Part shown: positions 12,010 to 23,316 of the stretch, piece after piece | Numbering within the stretch: the first letter of the stretch is position 1 | Layout: every line of letters begins with the position of its first letter | NCBI GenBank assembly: GCA_003439945.1 | Contig: QVRM01005470.1 | Coordinates: 62,001 to 126,000 of the forward strand | Length of the DNA stretch: 64,000 nucleotides | Direction of reading: 5' to 3' | Origin: Dermanyssus gallinae | Lineage: Eukaryota > Arthropoda > Arachnida > Mesostigmata > Dermanyssidae | Program-made: the position numbers and the translations under genes | Notes under the pieces: model-generated | Told to the model about the DNA's origin: nothing | The model's input: the letters and a program-made list of their open reading frames with translations, nothing else | Databases searched by the model: none

Positions 12010-13480
12010 CAGCAAAAACAACCTCAAGACCTGCGAGAGGAATTCATCGAAACTTGCCGCGCTCTTGCCCGTGAAATTAAAAAGAGCAAGACGGAGTGGT
12101 GGAAACGTTTTTGTGACAAAGTCCGACACAACTCCTGGGGCCAGGATTATATAATAGCCCCCCACTGAAACACTCACAGCCACCATTAACTCTCGACTAA
12201 GCTCAAAAAGTTATTATATAATAGCCCGCCACTGAAACACTCACAGCCACCATTAACTCCCGACTAAGCTCAAAAGTTATCAGCGGACTGCTCCCTTCGA
12301 TTGTATCTCCGATTACCCGTCAGTTAGACAAATATACGGCGCCGAGGAACTAGAATATCCCATCACAATAGATGAAGTGAGGAGGGTCACCAAGAAAGTC
12401 TGGCAGCGAAAAGCAACGGCGACAGACGGTATCCTGAAATAAACTGTTAGAATAGTAATGAAGAATCATCCTACCTTATTTAGTAAAATTATGATGGCTA
12501 TTCGGCAACCTAGCACCTTCCCCGATTGCTAAAAGGCGACTGACCTAGTTCTGAGCCCTAGAACTACATCCTCTCAACAAAAAGCCTCTGCCTTTGGACC
12601 TAATCGCATCCTATGCGCCCAGTCTCTCCAAGGTGGTCGAGCTCAGTCCACTCAACTTATAACTCAGTTCCATTCCTTTTAACCAAAGCCGAAACACGGA
12701 GAGGTGCTCACTCATAAACGAGATCGTACGGCCTGGCAATCCTACTTGACATTTAAAAAAAAAGCTTTTAACTCCTTGTTATGGAACTTCATAGATGAAA
12801 GACTCTTATATATCGCTTTATCTAGGAAGGATTTAAGCATCTTACCTGTCACAACGTACGGTCGCCTACCAAGGCAAGTAATAGCCTGCCACTGCAGGCG
12901 TCTCCATGTTATATCCATAGCCTATGCAAATGATCTGGCTGTCAGATATGTTCATCTGGCTCACTACGCAAGGACTTAGCTTAGCCCTACACAAAACTGT
13001 GGCAATATTTCTGAACGGGCAGAGATGGTCACCCAACTTAACCTGATTATTAAAGAGCATAAGTTGCCTCCATCGAAGCTAACAACTTGGGAGCATTCCT
13101 AGATACCCCTATACTGGATGCTCCTAGACAGGCACCTCCCGCATGTGCACTACGCAATAGCTAAGGTCACCAAAGCTCTCACAGATCTCTCAAGATTGCT
13201 GCCGCGGTACACGAGCTCCGAAGGCACTCTCTGCGACCCAGGAGAAGAAAACGACGTCATCCACATTTACGACATATGCTCCGCATTTCTTCCAGATAAA
13301 GAGAAGTTGGAATTAAAGTAGCCAGAGCCGTTACCAAACGATTGCAGCTAATCGCTAGAGGTCTCTACGCGAAAGGTTTTTAGTACATAATATCTCAACA
13401 ACATTGGCGTCGAGTCCTACCCTACACTACGCGTTCCAGGTGGACGTAAAAATGTTTTCCTTTCGCCCAAAAAAAAGGAG
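12010..13480 (+). mobile_element. R1-clade LINE relic, heavily decayed
   Basis: Scattered pieces of R1 ORF2 remain in order. The pre-RT linker reads REIKKSKTEWWKRFCDKV followed by SWGQDY (about 12055-12150). The RT palm start reads ITIDEVRRVTKK and then ATATDGIL (about 12365-12435). Motif A reads KKAFNSLLWNFIDERL (about 12755-12805). The active site reads IAYANDLAV, with Asn replacing the first Asp (about 12920-12945). Frames change many times and parts between motifs are missing. A 67-bp tandem duplication interrupts the linker. The end near 13405-13480 (gtcgagtcctac, then an A-rich run) resembles the 3' UTR of the R1 copy at 4.5 kb. Confidence 0.7.
12146..12278. repeat. Tandem duplication, unit 67 bp, two copies
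   Basis: The unit starts attatataatagccc and includes actgaaacactcacagccac. The second copy begins at 12213. The copies are nearly identical, so the duplication is younger than the R1 relic in which it lies. Confidence 0.9.
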
Positions 13481-14587
13481 TGACAAATATTGCCGCAAGA
13501 TCAGCGATCAACTCTGCTAGCTGTGACAACATCGAGGTGATGGGATGTTCGAAACAGCAGCTCTACCGCTAGACAGGCAGACAGACAATTGAACTCTTGC
13601 AACAGCAGCTGCCACAAAAATGGTTGTCACAGCAAAAAGATTGACGAGAACGAGACGAGAGTAAGTCAAAGACATACAATCAGCAGCAGCAGTAGCAGTA
13701 ACAAGAGCCACTTACTATGTGCCGCACCCCAAACAGCGCCAGTGCGGGTGGGCATCATCGCCGACTTTGCTGGTAATGTCAACAGCGACAGGGACAGACA
13801 ACGACGCTGCCGACAGCGAACTTTAATCGACGTCGACAAAAAACAACTCTCCTACATGGCCTAAACTGATTAGCCTGACAACAAACAGTGGTGGTGATGA
13901 TGGTGATGGTACAAATAACTGTTTACCAATAACGAGTCGTTGCAATGGAGATTTATTGGTGAAATGATACATTTCGTACCAGCAAACAAAACCATAGAAC
14001 TCGGCCAATTCTTTAAATGTGCAGACAGAAACCTCTAACAATGTATACGCAACGAAACATGATATTCTATAATACTAATATTCCTTACTACATATTTGTA
14101 AATTACTAAATCTATTAGAACCATATATCTTAGTCAGAACTATAATATGTTCATAACGAACTAAGCAGCCACCGCGCTATGAAACTAACGTGTCGTTTCT
14201 TTGATATAGCCAATTTGAAGGGAGCACTAAATGCAGAGAAGCGCTGTGGATCTTTCGAGGCAGGCCAAGTCCTGCTAGATGTCAGATATTTAGTTTCGTC
14301 CATAGAAGCTGAATACCGTATAGAACAAGTGCAGCTTTTGTTCATACCAACAAGGCCTGGCGCGATTATGAGTGAAATCATATGCGATTTCTGATGTGTC
14401 GTTGACGCTACAATTGCTTTCCGTGTCTGCAGAGAATCAGCTCACCCAAAGGCGCGCAGCCAAAGATATGTGAAGTTACTATTTTCAAGCTTCAGCTCCT
14501 ACGCGTATAGTCTAAGCAAGTAAATCTCCGGTGGCCGACCTCCTAATGCCGGCTAGAGGGTTAACCGCCGTCGTGAAATCTTCCAAT
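13481..14587. other. No gene recognised; (AGC)-rich patch
   Basis: A short run of agc/agt triplets at about 13680-13705 is the only notable structure. Small ORFs, such as one at 13589-13864, are mostly simple-sequence Ser/Asn and are not convincing. Confidence 0.35.
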
Positions 14588-14690
14588 CCGGCGGCGTGGT
14601 GCATTCGCCTGCGACTCGCGACCGGAAGAGACTCATAGGTACGCGGGTTCGAACCCTACCGTTGCAAGTTTGTATCTATCCAGGGGTCCG
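14588..14690 (+). mobile_element. tRNA-derived SINE, copy 1
   Basis: The head resembles a tRNA gene with RNA polymerase III promoter boxes: an A-box-like gcgtggtgcattcgcctg and a perfect B box, gggttcgaaccc. It continues into a shared non-tRNA body (gttgcaagtttgtatctat, then ggggtccg). The same head and body recur on the minus strand at 40222-40322, which shows it is a dispersed family rather than a lone tRNA gene. The cloverleaf does not close well. Confidence 0.75.
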
Positions 14691-15336
14691 TCTAGAAAGC
14701 AATGCGAAAAGCAGTCCCGTCGACGTTAAATCCTGGCTAAGGATCAGCACGAAAGGAAAAAAGGTGAAACCTGCGAGCTCTCAGGCTGTTACCTTGCGCA
14801 CGGCCGCTTGTCTGTTCAATGCATGGGTGCTCTGGGCGCCCTGCAAGTCCGTCATCTAAAGCGATTTTGTTGGCTAGCAATATGTCTTTCATGAGTTTTG
14901 TACACGCTCTAGGACACACTGTTTCTAAATTCACCTTTTCTTAGGCGGTGCTCTCCAAGAAATGGGTTCGTCAATGCTTACTTGTCTTCTGTAATAAGCG
15001 GAATGATTTTCACGATATGCGCAATTTTTCGGTATGAACGCGTCCATTGAAGAGAGCCACCCAGTGATGCGTCGATTCAGCTGTGTATTGCAAGTGCCTG
15101 TTGCAGATATCCTATCCAGGCGCTTTGTTTCTCGGAAATCGTTGTATGATTGTCGTCTGCTACCGACGGAGCAAATCACCTATTAGAAGTGCTCCTTATT
15201 TTTTTTTATTTCTCTGTATCAAGCAAGCATCCTTGTCTGAACACTGTGTGGTGAATCGTCCTTAGTTTGGTGACTTTGTGTTGTACTGGTGCAACTGCTG
15301 AGTGTCTCACAACTTGTAACCGAATAACTAAAATTA
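14691..15336. other. No gene recognised
   Basis: Two minus-strand ORFs (14737-14934 and 14931-15179) are open but lack any motif I recognise. They could be an unrelated repeat or chance. Confidence 0.3.
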
Positions 15337-15463
15337 TGATTGATTGATTGATTTATTAGCATGCATACCTAAATACACATGTCACCCTTTTTTATCAGGG
15401 GCGCTTAGAGCGGCAGCATATATGTTACCTATGCATCTGAATAATCAATGTACACTTCCATAC

Positions 15464-18400
15464 CTACTGAGTATTTGCTTTCCATTGGAACAGCCTCTTC
15501 TTTGTAAAATCGACCAGGTCCTTTCTAACGTTTGGTTCTAGAGCTAGGGCATCCGACAGCTCTATATCTCTGCTTCCCCCTAAGGCTGTACATTCTTTAA
15601 CAATATGCTCAATTGACTCATTCCCTAGCCCACATGCTCGACATTCTGTACTTTGTCCCTCCATATATTTAGCTCTTTGTATCCTTGTATCTAACATCCC
15701 TGCCCTGGCATCTGCCAATAGCCCGCTCGCTCTTGAATTATCGTATACCCATTCTACCCCGCCCCTTTCCGTCTTTTCCTTTCCATATATACTTGCCAAA
15801 CTCGATCTGGAACCCATCGCCAATTTCCATTTGCCTGTATATGACTTGTTCACCCTCAATTTCACCATCTTCTCCGATATTCCCGCTCAGGCCCATTGCT
15901 GACTATTGTACCCAATTTCCCTAGCTGCAAATTCTACTCTGAGATCCTACTTCGTTTTCATCTTTAGTGCCGTCTTTACCAGCTGCATCTGTTTAACCCA
16001 TCTTTTATTTGTGACACTTTTAATCCTAACGCTAAATCTTAGCTCACTTTGTACTTCCCTTTGTATAAATTTTGACATTCCTCCTTCGCCCTCAAGAAAT
16101 TCCCTAGCGCAATTAAAACGGCAACCCAATGCAAATCTTATCACTTCTCTTTGTATTGTTTCACTCTTCTTTCCTAACCCCGCGCTGTGGACCAGAGAGG
16201 CATTAGCAAAGGTCAATCCTGGCACATACATGGCCTTCCATATATTCCTTGTTACTATATATTTGTTAAACCCCCAGAGGCCCTTACACCTTACTGCATT
16301 TCTTCCTCTTTCAGCTTTCTTCCTCCGTAATATCTCTTTATTTTCTAGATAATTCCCCCCTGTAGTCATTGTCACCCCAAGATACTTGTACACACTTTTA
16401 TACTCCAATTCCTTCCCCTGTACTACAAGCTTTCTTTCCTCCCCTAATTCCGTTAAATACTAAAATTGCGCTCTTTTTTTCATTAAACACCATGTCTAGT
16501 TCCTCCGCTGCTTCCCCACATGCATTCAACATTTGTTGAACTTCGCTAGTGCCCCGCCCTAACACTACCATATCATCAGCAAACAGCAGCACAGGTGTCT
16601 TGATATAGGTATACACCTTTTTCCCCTATCTGCCACAATAAACCCGTTTTATTAATCCTTCGCGCTATTCTCTCTATAGACATAAAAAAAAATAACCGAT
16701 GACAACGGACAGCCTTGCCTGACCCCCTTAGCGACTATGAACTCTCTAGATTGTTCGGCTGCTATTATTATTCTTACCGTGTTATTTCTGTAAATTTCTT
16801 CCAGCAACTCTACCCAACTTCTCTCCAAACCCCCCTCTAGCATAATTTTATACAACTTTGTTCTGTCCACCATATCATATGCTTTCTTAAAATCTAAAAA
16901 TCCTGCCACACACCCTTGTCCCCGCAATCTCGATGTTTCGACGACCTGACTTAGTAGGAAAAGGTGATCGTCTAGCCTATATCCTTTCCTAAATCCGCAA
17001 TGCCATTCTTCTATTTCTCATTTGTCTCCAGAATACTCTGCAGCCTATTCTTAAACACTTACATAGATATTCGATACGCTATAGGTGTAATTGTGATCGG
17101 TCGCCTATTTTGTAGAGTGTCATTATCTACCCCCTCCTTGGAAATAAGAGAAACTCTTCCCCTGCGCCAACCCTCCAGGTTTCTGCCCCCTCCAAATATA
17201 TTATTAAATTGCTTCGTTAGATAATGCACGTACTCTTTTCCCAAAGCCTGTACAATTCCTACCGAAATCCCATCAAGACCACACGCCGTTTTTGGATTCA
17301 TTGTTTTTAACACGCTTTCGATCATGTCTGCTGTGGTTGTAATTTCTGTGCTAGTTCTTGTTTTTTCTATACTGCTCACGTTAGTCGTAAAAAATAGTGC
17401 TTGTAACGCGGTGCCCATTTTATCTATTGTGTATGTTCTGTCCTGGACGTTATTTGTCATCCTTGTTTTTTCCTGTCTGACATAGTCCCAAAACTATTTG
17501 GCTCGCTGGCCCTTGGGGGGCCCTAAAATCCTGTTAAATTCTCTCTCGTCTGCGTTTTTAATTGCATCCTGTATTAACATTTGAGCTTTATTCTTGGCTT
17601 CCTTGTAATTTTCCCAATACTTTTCTGCCTTGTCTGTGTCCCTTCCCATTACTTTTCTATGCTCGTTACTCCACCTTTTCCTTTCCATTATTGCCGTATT
17701 TATTTCATCACTCCACCATCCTCGTTCTCCTCCCTTTTGAACTCCCCTCCCTATCTTACAACACTTTTCATATGCCTCCTTAATATTCCTATGCATCTCG
17801 TCTACCTGCCTTTCCGCATTTGCCACTAAGAGCTGTTTTATATATTCTACTTTCTGTGCCCATTCGTGTTTATCCAGACATTTCTTTTGTACAACTACGC
17901 GTCCTGGCTTCTTCTTCCTCCCACTCACTTCTACCCAATTATGATCACTTCCAACATTGTGTGTTTTCTCTTCGTCTATCTTGATTTCTTCTACCCATTT
18001 ATCTATTTTACCCTTTGTCAGTACATAATCTACGCATGACTTTCTATCCCCCTGCGTGTACTTATATCTCCCTTCTACCCGCGGGTCCAAATTTAAAATT
18101 TGGGCCTCATTCGACTCTGCTAATTGTATTAGTCTTCTGCCCGCTCTGTCTTCTCGTCCATCTAGCTGTTCGATATGTGCATTCCAATCTCCCAAACATA
18201 TTACCCCTCCTTTATCCTAATATTTTTCCATTACTTTATATACTCTTTCAAATAACTGGTCATCTTCTTCTTCCGTGTTGCTTGGCGCTCTGTATACCCC
18301 CATTACGGCCCCGATTGTCCCTTCCATGCGTATCTCTACCAGATCCTTTATTTTGGCATTCACAACTTCTTCGCACGAAATAGCATCCCTAGTTAATATC

Positions 18401-18650
18401 CCAACTCCCCCAAACCTGTTTTCTCCATTGTCCGTATTCCGATTTGTACCATACCAATTATATCCCCTTAAACCCGGCGGCACTTCTATCTCCCGCAAAT
18501 GCGTTTCCGTTACTATCATGATATCCACAGACCTTATTGTTAGTAATTTATATAATTCTTCCCACTTTCCTCTTCGCCTCCCCCCTCTCATATTTAGCAT
18601 GGCAACCCGTTCAAAAGGAACATTACTCCTAGGCTTTCCTTTTGCCCTGC
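15464..18650 (-). pseudogene. C-terminal half: APE-type endonuclease and reverse transcriptase
   Basis: The endonuclease shows AMLNMRGGRRRGKW (about 18595), IVTETHLRE (about 18500), AVMGVYRAPS, MGDWNAHIEQLDG (about 18190) and VGSDHNWVE (about 17945). A TAG stop separates the VYKVMEKY segment from the GDWN segment (18217-18219), and a second TAG lies at 17494. RT motifs: TACGLDGISVGIV (about 17270), FLDFKKAYDMVDR (about 16885), GVRQGCPLSSVIF (about 16720), LLFADDMVVLGRG (about 16575) and YKYLGVTMTTGG (about 16385). The C-terminal zinc finger is CRACGLGNESIEHIVKEC (about 15630). RGQGCVAGFLDFKKAY and RQGCPLS are of the L1/RTE-like type, unlike the R1 copies in this window. Frames change between the RT blocks. 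Confidence 0.85.
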
Positions 18651-20415
18651 TTCCTCTTTTGCATCTTAGGCCAACCTTCATCTCCTCCCCTCGATGCCAC
18701 TGATGGCCAACCGTCTGATCACTTCCAATGCCCCCTTGATCTCCGCTGCTCCTATGTGTTCCTCCTCCCTCGAGAAAGAGCTCCCGTTGTCCCGTTTCCC
18801 CCTGTACCTGTTGTCCCACTCTTCCCTGTATCCATGCTGTCCCCTCATCTCTCTTATGTCCCTGTATCTGTTGTCCCATCCTGTGTGTCTGCAGCGTACC
18901 GTTTGCCCCTCGTTTAAATGCCCATACCGCGTGCCGGAAAAATTTGCACGCTCTTTTGCCAATTGGCCGTGCCGCTAGTACCGCACCTACCTCCCCGTAG
19001 TGCACTCCATCAAAGGCCATGGCCCTTGGATTGTCTTGAATGTATTCAAGAGACAAGTATTCGTAATTCGCTGCTCTGACCAACTGCATTATTTTTCTAT
19101 TGACTGCCCTGCACGTACCCCGATAGTCCCGCCCTTCTTTAGAATCCACGACCATTGGAAGCGAACACACTGTCAGTACTACGTTACTCCGTTTGCAAAA
19201 TTCTATCAGGTTTTGTATGTGTGTGCTTATCTCATTCACAGCACCTTCTATATCCCGAGCCCATGAAACACATCTACCAGTCCCCCATGAAACACTAGCC
19301 TATGTTCCACATTATTGAACATTTGAATATATTGCTTTGTTGCTGCCACAATATCCCTTACTCTTCGGCCCCTCATAGTGATAAAATAAACCCCTCCTGT
19401 ATTAATAGCCACCTGATTAACCTGTTTCTCTATTCTACCTACGTTTGAATCTCCAGCAACTACCACCCGCTTTCCTATTGATTTGTTAACTACTGCCTCC
19501 TCTGGTCGATCAAGTAAACTTATCCGATTTAACTGCTGCTCTTGTTGTTGTTGCGGTTAATGTCGCTGTTGCGGTTGCTGCCGTTGCTGCTGCTGCTGTG
19601 TTTCGACCGCTCTCCTCTCTCCTTCCTCTCGCTGACTAGACTCTATCTCTCTCTTCTCCATTTGTGGGCGCGCCTCTCCTCTGGCGATCTCGTTTCGGCT
19701 GCTCTGTTGTTGTCGTCTCCTGCATCCTTTCGCCTCCGTCGCATCCTCCTCTTCGTCTTGTCTTTCTTCTTCCTTTTCGTCACTGTGGCTTAAGTCTAAC
19801 ACCACTGTCTCCTCTTCAACAGCGCGCCTCTCGTCTTCCTCCTTTTTTCCCCGGATCCATTTCTCCATATCTTCGACATTTGCCGCTACCGTTGACGTTG
19901 CTTCCTCAACAGAAGCTAGCCTTTCTCTTAGCTCATCAACTATTTCGTTGTTATCGCCACCATGTCGCTGTTTTTTATTATCATTCACCTTTTGCTTGAT
20001 TTCTTCGATCATTGCGGCTAATTCCTGCTGTATGATTACTGCGCGCCTCTCCTTCTCCTCAACTTGAGCCTCTCTCTCTTCCATTCTTGTTAGCCTCTGC
20101 TGGACATCTGTAATAATGCTCCTGCATAGCTTGTGCTGTATCGCACCATGTCTTAGCGCTTTTCTTTGCCAACTCCATTTCCGCTGTCATTCGTGTATTC
20201 ATCTCACAGGCGGCGCAGCCTGTATATGGAGGGCTGCGCTTAGCCACCTTTCTTTTTTCTAATACACCTCCACAATTGCATACTGACAATGAGCTGGCCG
20301 GCACGTATCTTAAGCCGCCGCTGCGCGTGTAGCCTGGGAGATTCATAGTTGAATCCATTGGGTTGGGTGTCGTGGACCCTATCCCACCAGGCGATGATCC
20401 AGCATCACTTGCCAT
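18650..20415 (-). pseudogene. N-terminal half: Cys motif, coiled coil, SGNH esterase-like domain
   Basis: Starts at ATG 20415. Residues about 47-72 hold CNCGG and CAAC, a possible zinc-binding pair. After a frameshift near 20070, a Glu/Lys/Gln-rich coiled coil runs to about 19600 and ends in a polyglutamine patch, with an in-frame stop at 19557. The SGNH hydrolase follows: block I VVVAGDSNVGRIE with the nucleophile Ser (about 19455), block III HGGLVDVF (about 19285) and block V AFDGVHYGE with the Asp-His pair (about 19010). In active members block III carries Asn (GxND); here that position is Val, so even a repaired protein might be inactive. A frameshift falls right after block III. In CR1-type LINEs this domain is thought to act on lipids or membranes, but its role is not settled. 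Confidence 0.8.
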
Positions 20416-20929
20416 ATTGAAATTGGCTCACTCATCTAAATACACCTACACACTGTCTTAACTCACTTAACCTGAGCAGCCGTTAGAATTTGAATCTGTA
20501 TGCGCAACGGATCGCTCGGAGACTCTCGACTGCTGCGTGGGTGGTTTCGTTTTGCTTCGTTCCGCTGTAACGGACTCAACCAAACTTTACTGCGGTCTGT
20601 CCTCTTACCCCCTTGTCGTACTACCACACACAATACACCGAAATGATCACTGAACTTCACGCATTACCATGGTATGCCACTCTCTGTGCTTTCCCTCCTG
20701 CGTTCACACAAGCAAGCGTAACCTGTCGGAGCTCCGTACACACACGGCCGTACACCTTGGCGCCAAATCACTACAAATAGACACTACATATAGACTACAT
20801 TATAGACCGGTGTCTCAGTATTCAATTCCTTGTTTGGTAATGGAGATAATAATTGTGGCTGACTTTACACATTTCTTGATTCTAAAGACCTGTTGGACTC
20901 CTCCAACATGGTTTTACAAAGGGTGGATC
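20416..20929. other. Probable 5' region of the esterase LINE, then unassigned DNA
   Basis: Directly upstream of the LINE start codon on the minus strand, so part of it may be the element's 5' UTR and promoter. No target duplication was found, and I see no other gene. Confidence 0.35.
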
Positions 20930-21960
20930 AACGAGTACCCAGTTACTGGAAGTAGCCCACGATTGGACGCTGGCCTGAAATCTCAACATTCCTCTGCATG
21001 TTGTTTACTTTGGTTGTTCGCGTGAATTCGATCGCGTTGACCATCAGCGGCTTATACGTATCGGCCCCAGTGTCATAAACTGGTGTAAAGCATACCTGAA
21101 AGCCCGCACATTTGTCGTCAAAGTTGAGTAAAGCTACTCCGCCGTGAGCAGGTGTGTATCCGGTGTACCGCAGGGCTCATGCTTAGGCCCCCTAATGTGC
21201 ACAATATTTGTACAGAATCTCGGGCCTATGCTTCGAAATATTCGTGTTACATAAAGGCTGTATGCAGAAGATTTTAAAATCTATGTAGAGGCAAAAAATG
21301 ACAACAACATAGCTATTCTACAGAAAACGATTGATATCGTATTCTTATGGGCAGAGGAAAAACCGCATGCAAATGTCTAATTCCGAGTCTGCCGTTCTCA
21401 AGACAATGCCAGAAGCTATTCAGTATATGCTAAATGGCCAATTCATTCCTGAAGTCTCACTCTACAAAGACCTTGGGGTAATTTTCAACCGCCAAATAAA
21501 GTTTAGACCTCACATGGCCGAGGTTGTCAAAGCCGCGTCTCGAATGTGTAATCTTATAATGCGGTCCTTTATTATACAGGATCATAATGTGTACTTAAAG
21601 CTGTATCAAGCCATAGTGGCACCAAAGTGGACTTATTGCTATTACGTATGGATACCATTCTATAAAAGGGACGCTGACATTTTGCAGAGCGTACAGGATA
21701 AATTTGAGAATCGAGTTGCCTAGTGTTAGCGAATACCAATCTCACGCCGATTACCGCATCTTTAAACAACTAACGCGTCAGAATCTTATTACTAGGTATT
21801 TTGTTCTAGGACCAAATAATCTCCGGAGCGGCGTCTTTATCCACCCTCACGAGGTTGCTCGTGAGAACGTTGTGAACAACTTATTTGCCTAGAGGATTGC
21901 ACGTCGTTCACAGATTCGAAACGACTTTGGTTCTATTGTAATACCCGTTTTTTAATAAAG
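20930..21960 (+). mobile_element. CR1/Jockey-like LINE relic (RT and C-terminal part)
   Basis: RT motifs can be followed across frame changes. Motif B reads VSGVPQGSCLGPLM (about 21155-21195), and motif C reads RLYAEDFKIYVEAKNDN with Glu replacing the first Asp (about 21255-21305). The thumb reads YKDLGVIFNRQIKFRPHM (about 21460-21515), followed by LKLYQAIVAPKWTYCYYVWI (about 21596-21655). The frame 21331-21723 is open for about 130 codons. The element probably ends near 21960 (ttttttaataaaggtgatatgctatgatatg). Upstream RT parts are missing or unreadable. Confidence 0.75.
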
Positions 21961-23163
21961 GTGATATGCTATGATATGACGTCTGCCTTTATGGCACGGT
22001 GAAGTATTTTACCAGCTTGACGCTCCACTGCTTGTCCTCCTTCTCCTCTCTGTTCACTGGAGTTGTCGGCAAAGTCTGTGGAATCATGTCATGTATACAA
22101 AGATGGTTTCAAATTAGGTGTAGAGTTGCGCGCTGTTTACTGGGCATAGCAACTTCACGTGTGAGGTATTGTGGAGTGATAGGTATTTTTTTGTGTTGTG
22201 CGGTTTTTGTGGAGTTTTAGGGGGCATTCGCGTCTTCTCCTCTAGGTAGGCACTCCTTCTGTTGCCTGGCGTCTCACGGTATTCGGCAATGGAAAAATTC
22301 TGACTCGGCGCATAATGGCCTCATGCCAGGTTTCAGGCTGCCTAGACATTTGGCTAGTAGTGAGTGATAGGCCGTGGCCTGGCTATATTCTAAGGCCTAC
22401 CATCGCCACCTCTCCCGTTGCTCACACGCCGTACATGAGATTTATGTGCTATGGTCAGTAGCTTATTTTAGCTCTCAATATTCTATTGTATTCGAACAGC
22501 GCCAAGGCTGATGATAGCTTCGTGCACGCGATCTTTTTTTGAGAGACTTAATAGGAGTGTTCGTCTCAGCTGACGTTCGTGACGCACGGGAATAGTGACA
22601 TCTATTCCTCTAGGTGGGAAATCTGGTAAATCAGCTTCTCCCTCAAATTGGTGATTTCCTCTAAGAAATGCTCGTACTTTGTTAGTACAATTTGTATATA
22701 TATATATAATTCTAATTTTTCGGGCAATATACTACTATCAACATAAATTGGACGACTCACGAAGCATAGACGGCTTACACAGAATCATTTACCATAAAGC
22801 AGCCAACGAGAAAGACAGGCCCTACAAAGTGAAAGAGAAGCCTGCGAAATAGAAAATAATTGTATTCTGGTGTCTCTAATAATAATAATAATAATCGCGT
22901 TGACAAGGTGGTTTTGAAGCAAACATTCCATAACAGTCTAAATAAAAAAAAATTAGAGGTCTAAAAAATAACACCAATTCCATACACGATGCGGTAACTG
23001 CCGTAGAGTATGTTTTTTTTAAATATTTAAGTTGTTGTTCTATAAAAGGATATGTCTCCTTAAGCGGAGAAAGCTGTTTTTTGTCTATCTTATCTAGAAT
23101 AAAAACTTTCTTTAAGGAGATTGTTTTGTATTCTAAACTACCCTCCGTCCCCTAAGGGCTTGT
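21961..23163. other. No gene recognised; (TA)n and (ATA)n tracts
   Basis: Short microsatellites at about 22695-22710 (TA) and 22876-22896 (ATA). No coding signature was seen. Confidence 0.4.
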
Positions 23164-23194
23164 AACCATACCGCTGACTCTCAGCGGTATGGTT
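23164..23194. repeat. Perfect 14-bp hairpin
   Basis: aaccataccgctga and its exact reverse complement are separated by three bases. The stem is stable and GC-containing, unlike the AT-rich surroundings. No neighbouring gene explains it; it could be the tip of a decayed inverted-repeat element. Confidence 0.85.
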
Positions 23195-23240
23195 TATCAT
23201 GTATTCTCAATGAGCATCGCTCAAAGAAAATTCGATCAAC

Positions 23241-23316
23241 AACAGGGATCTAACCGGCGACACCCCGGTAGATGACAACCATGACTAGCGCACTAGTCCC
23301 CTAGACCACGCCGCCA
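23241..23316 (-). mobile_element. tRNA-like sequence, probably SINE head or tRNA pseudogene
   Basis: On the minus strand it starts ggcggcgtggtctagggg (A-box-like) and contains a B-box-like ggttagatccc about 50 bases on. The internal spacing suits a tRNA, but the acceptor stem does not pair. The first ten bases match those of the SINE at 14.6 kb; the rest differs. Confidence 0.45.

Larger units (their letters stand above)
15337..20415 (-). mobile_element. LINE encoding Cys motif, coiled coil, SGNH esterase, endonuclease and reverse transcriptase
   Basis: A nearly full-length element of about 5.1 kb on the minus strand, ending in a tetranucleotide tail (tcaatcaatcaatc on its sense strand, 15337-15354). 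Its domains follow one another with no clear ORF1/ORF2 gap: Cys motif, long charged coiled coil, SGNH hydrolase, then the APE-type endonuclease in the same frame as the end of the hydrolase, then reverse transcriptase and a C-terminal zinc finger. Esterase domains are known in ORF1 of CR1/L2-type LINEs. Here the esterase C-terminus and the endonuclease N-terminus share one 340-codon frame (18217-19239). From memory the RT and esterase segments resemble LINE proteins common in ticks. At least three nonsense codons and several frameshifts make the copy inactive. Confidence 0.85.
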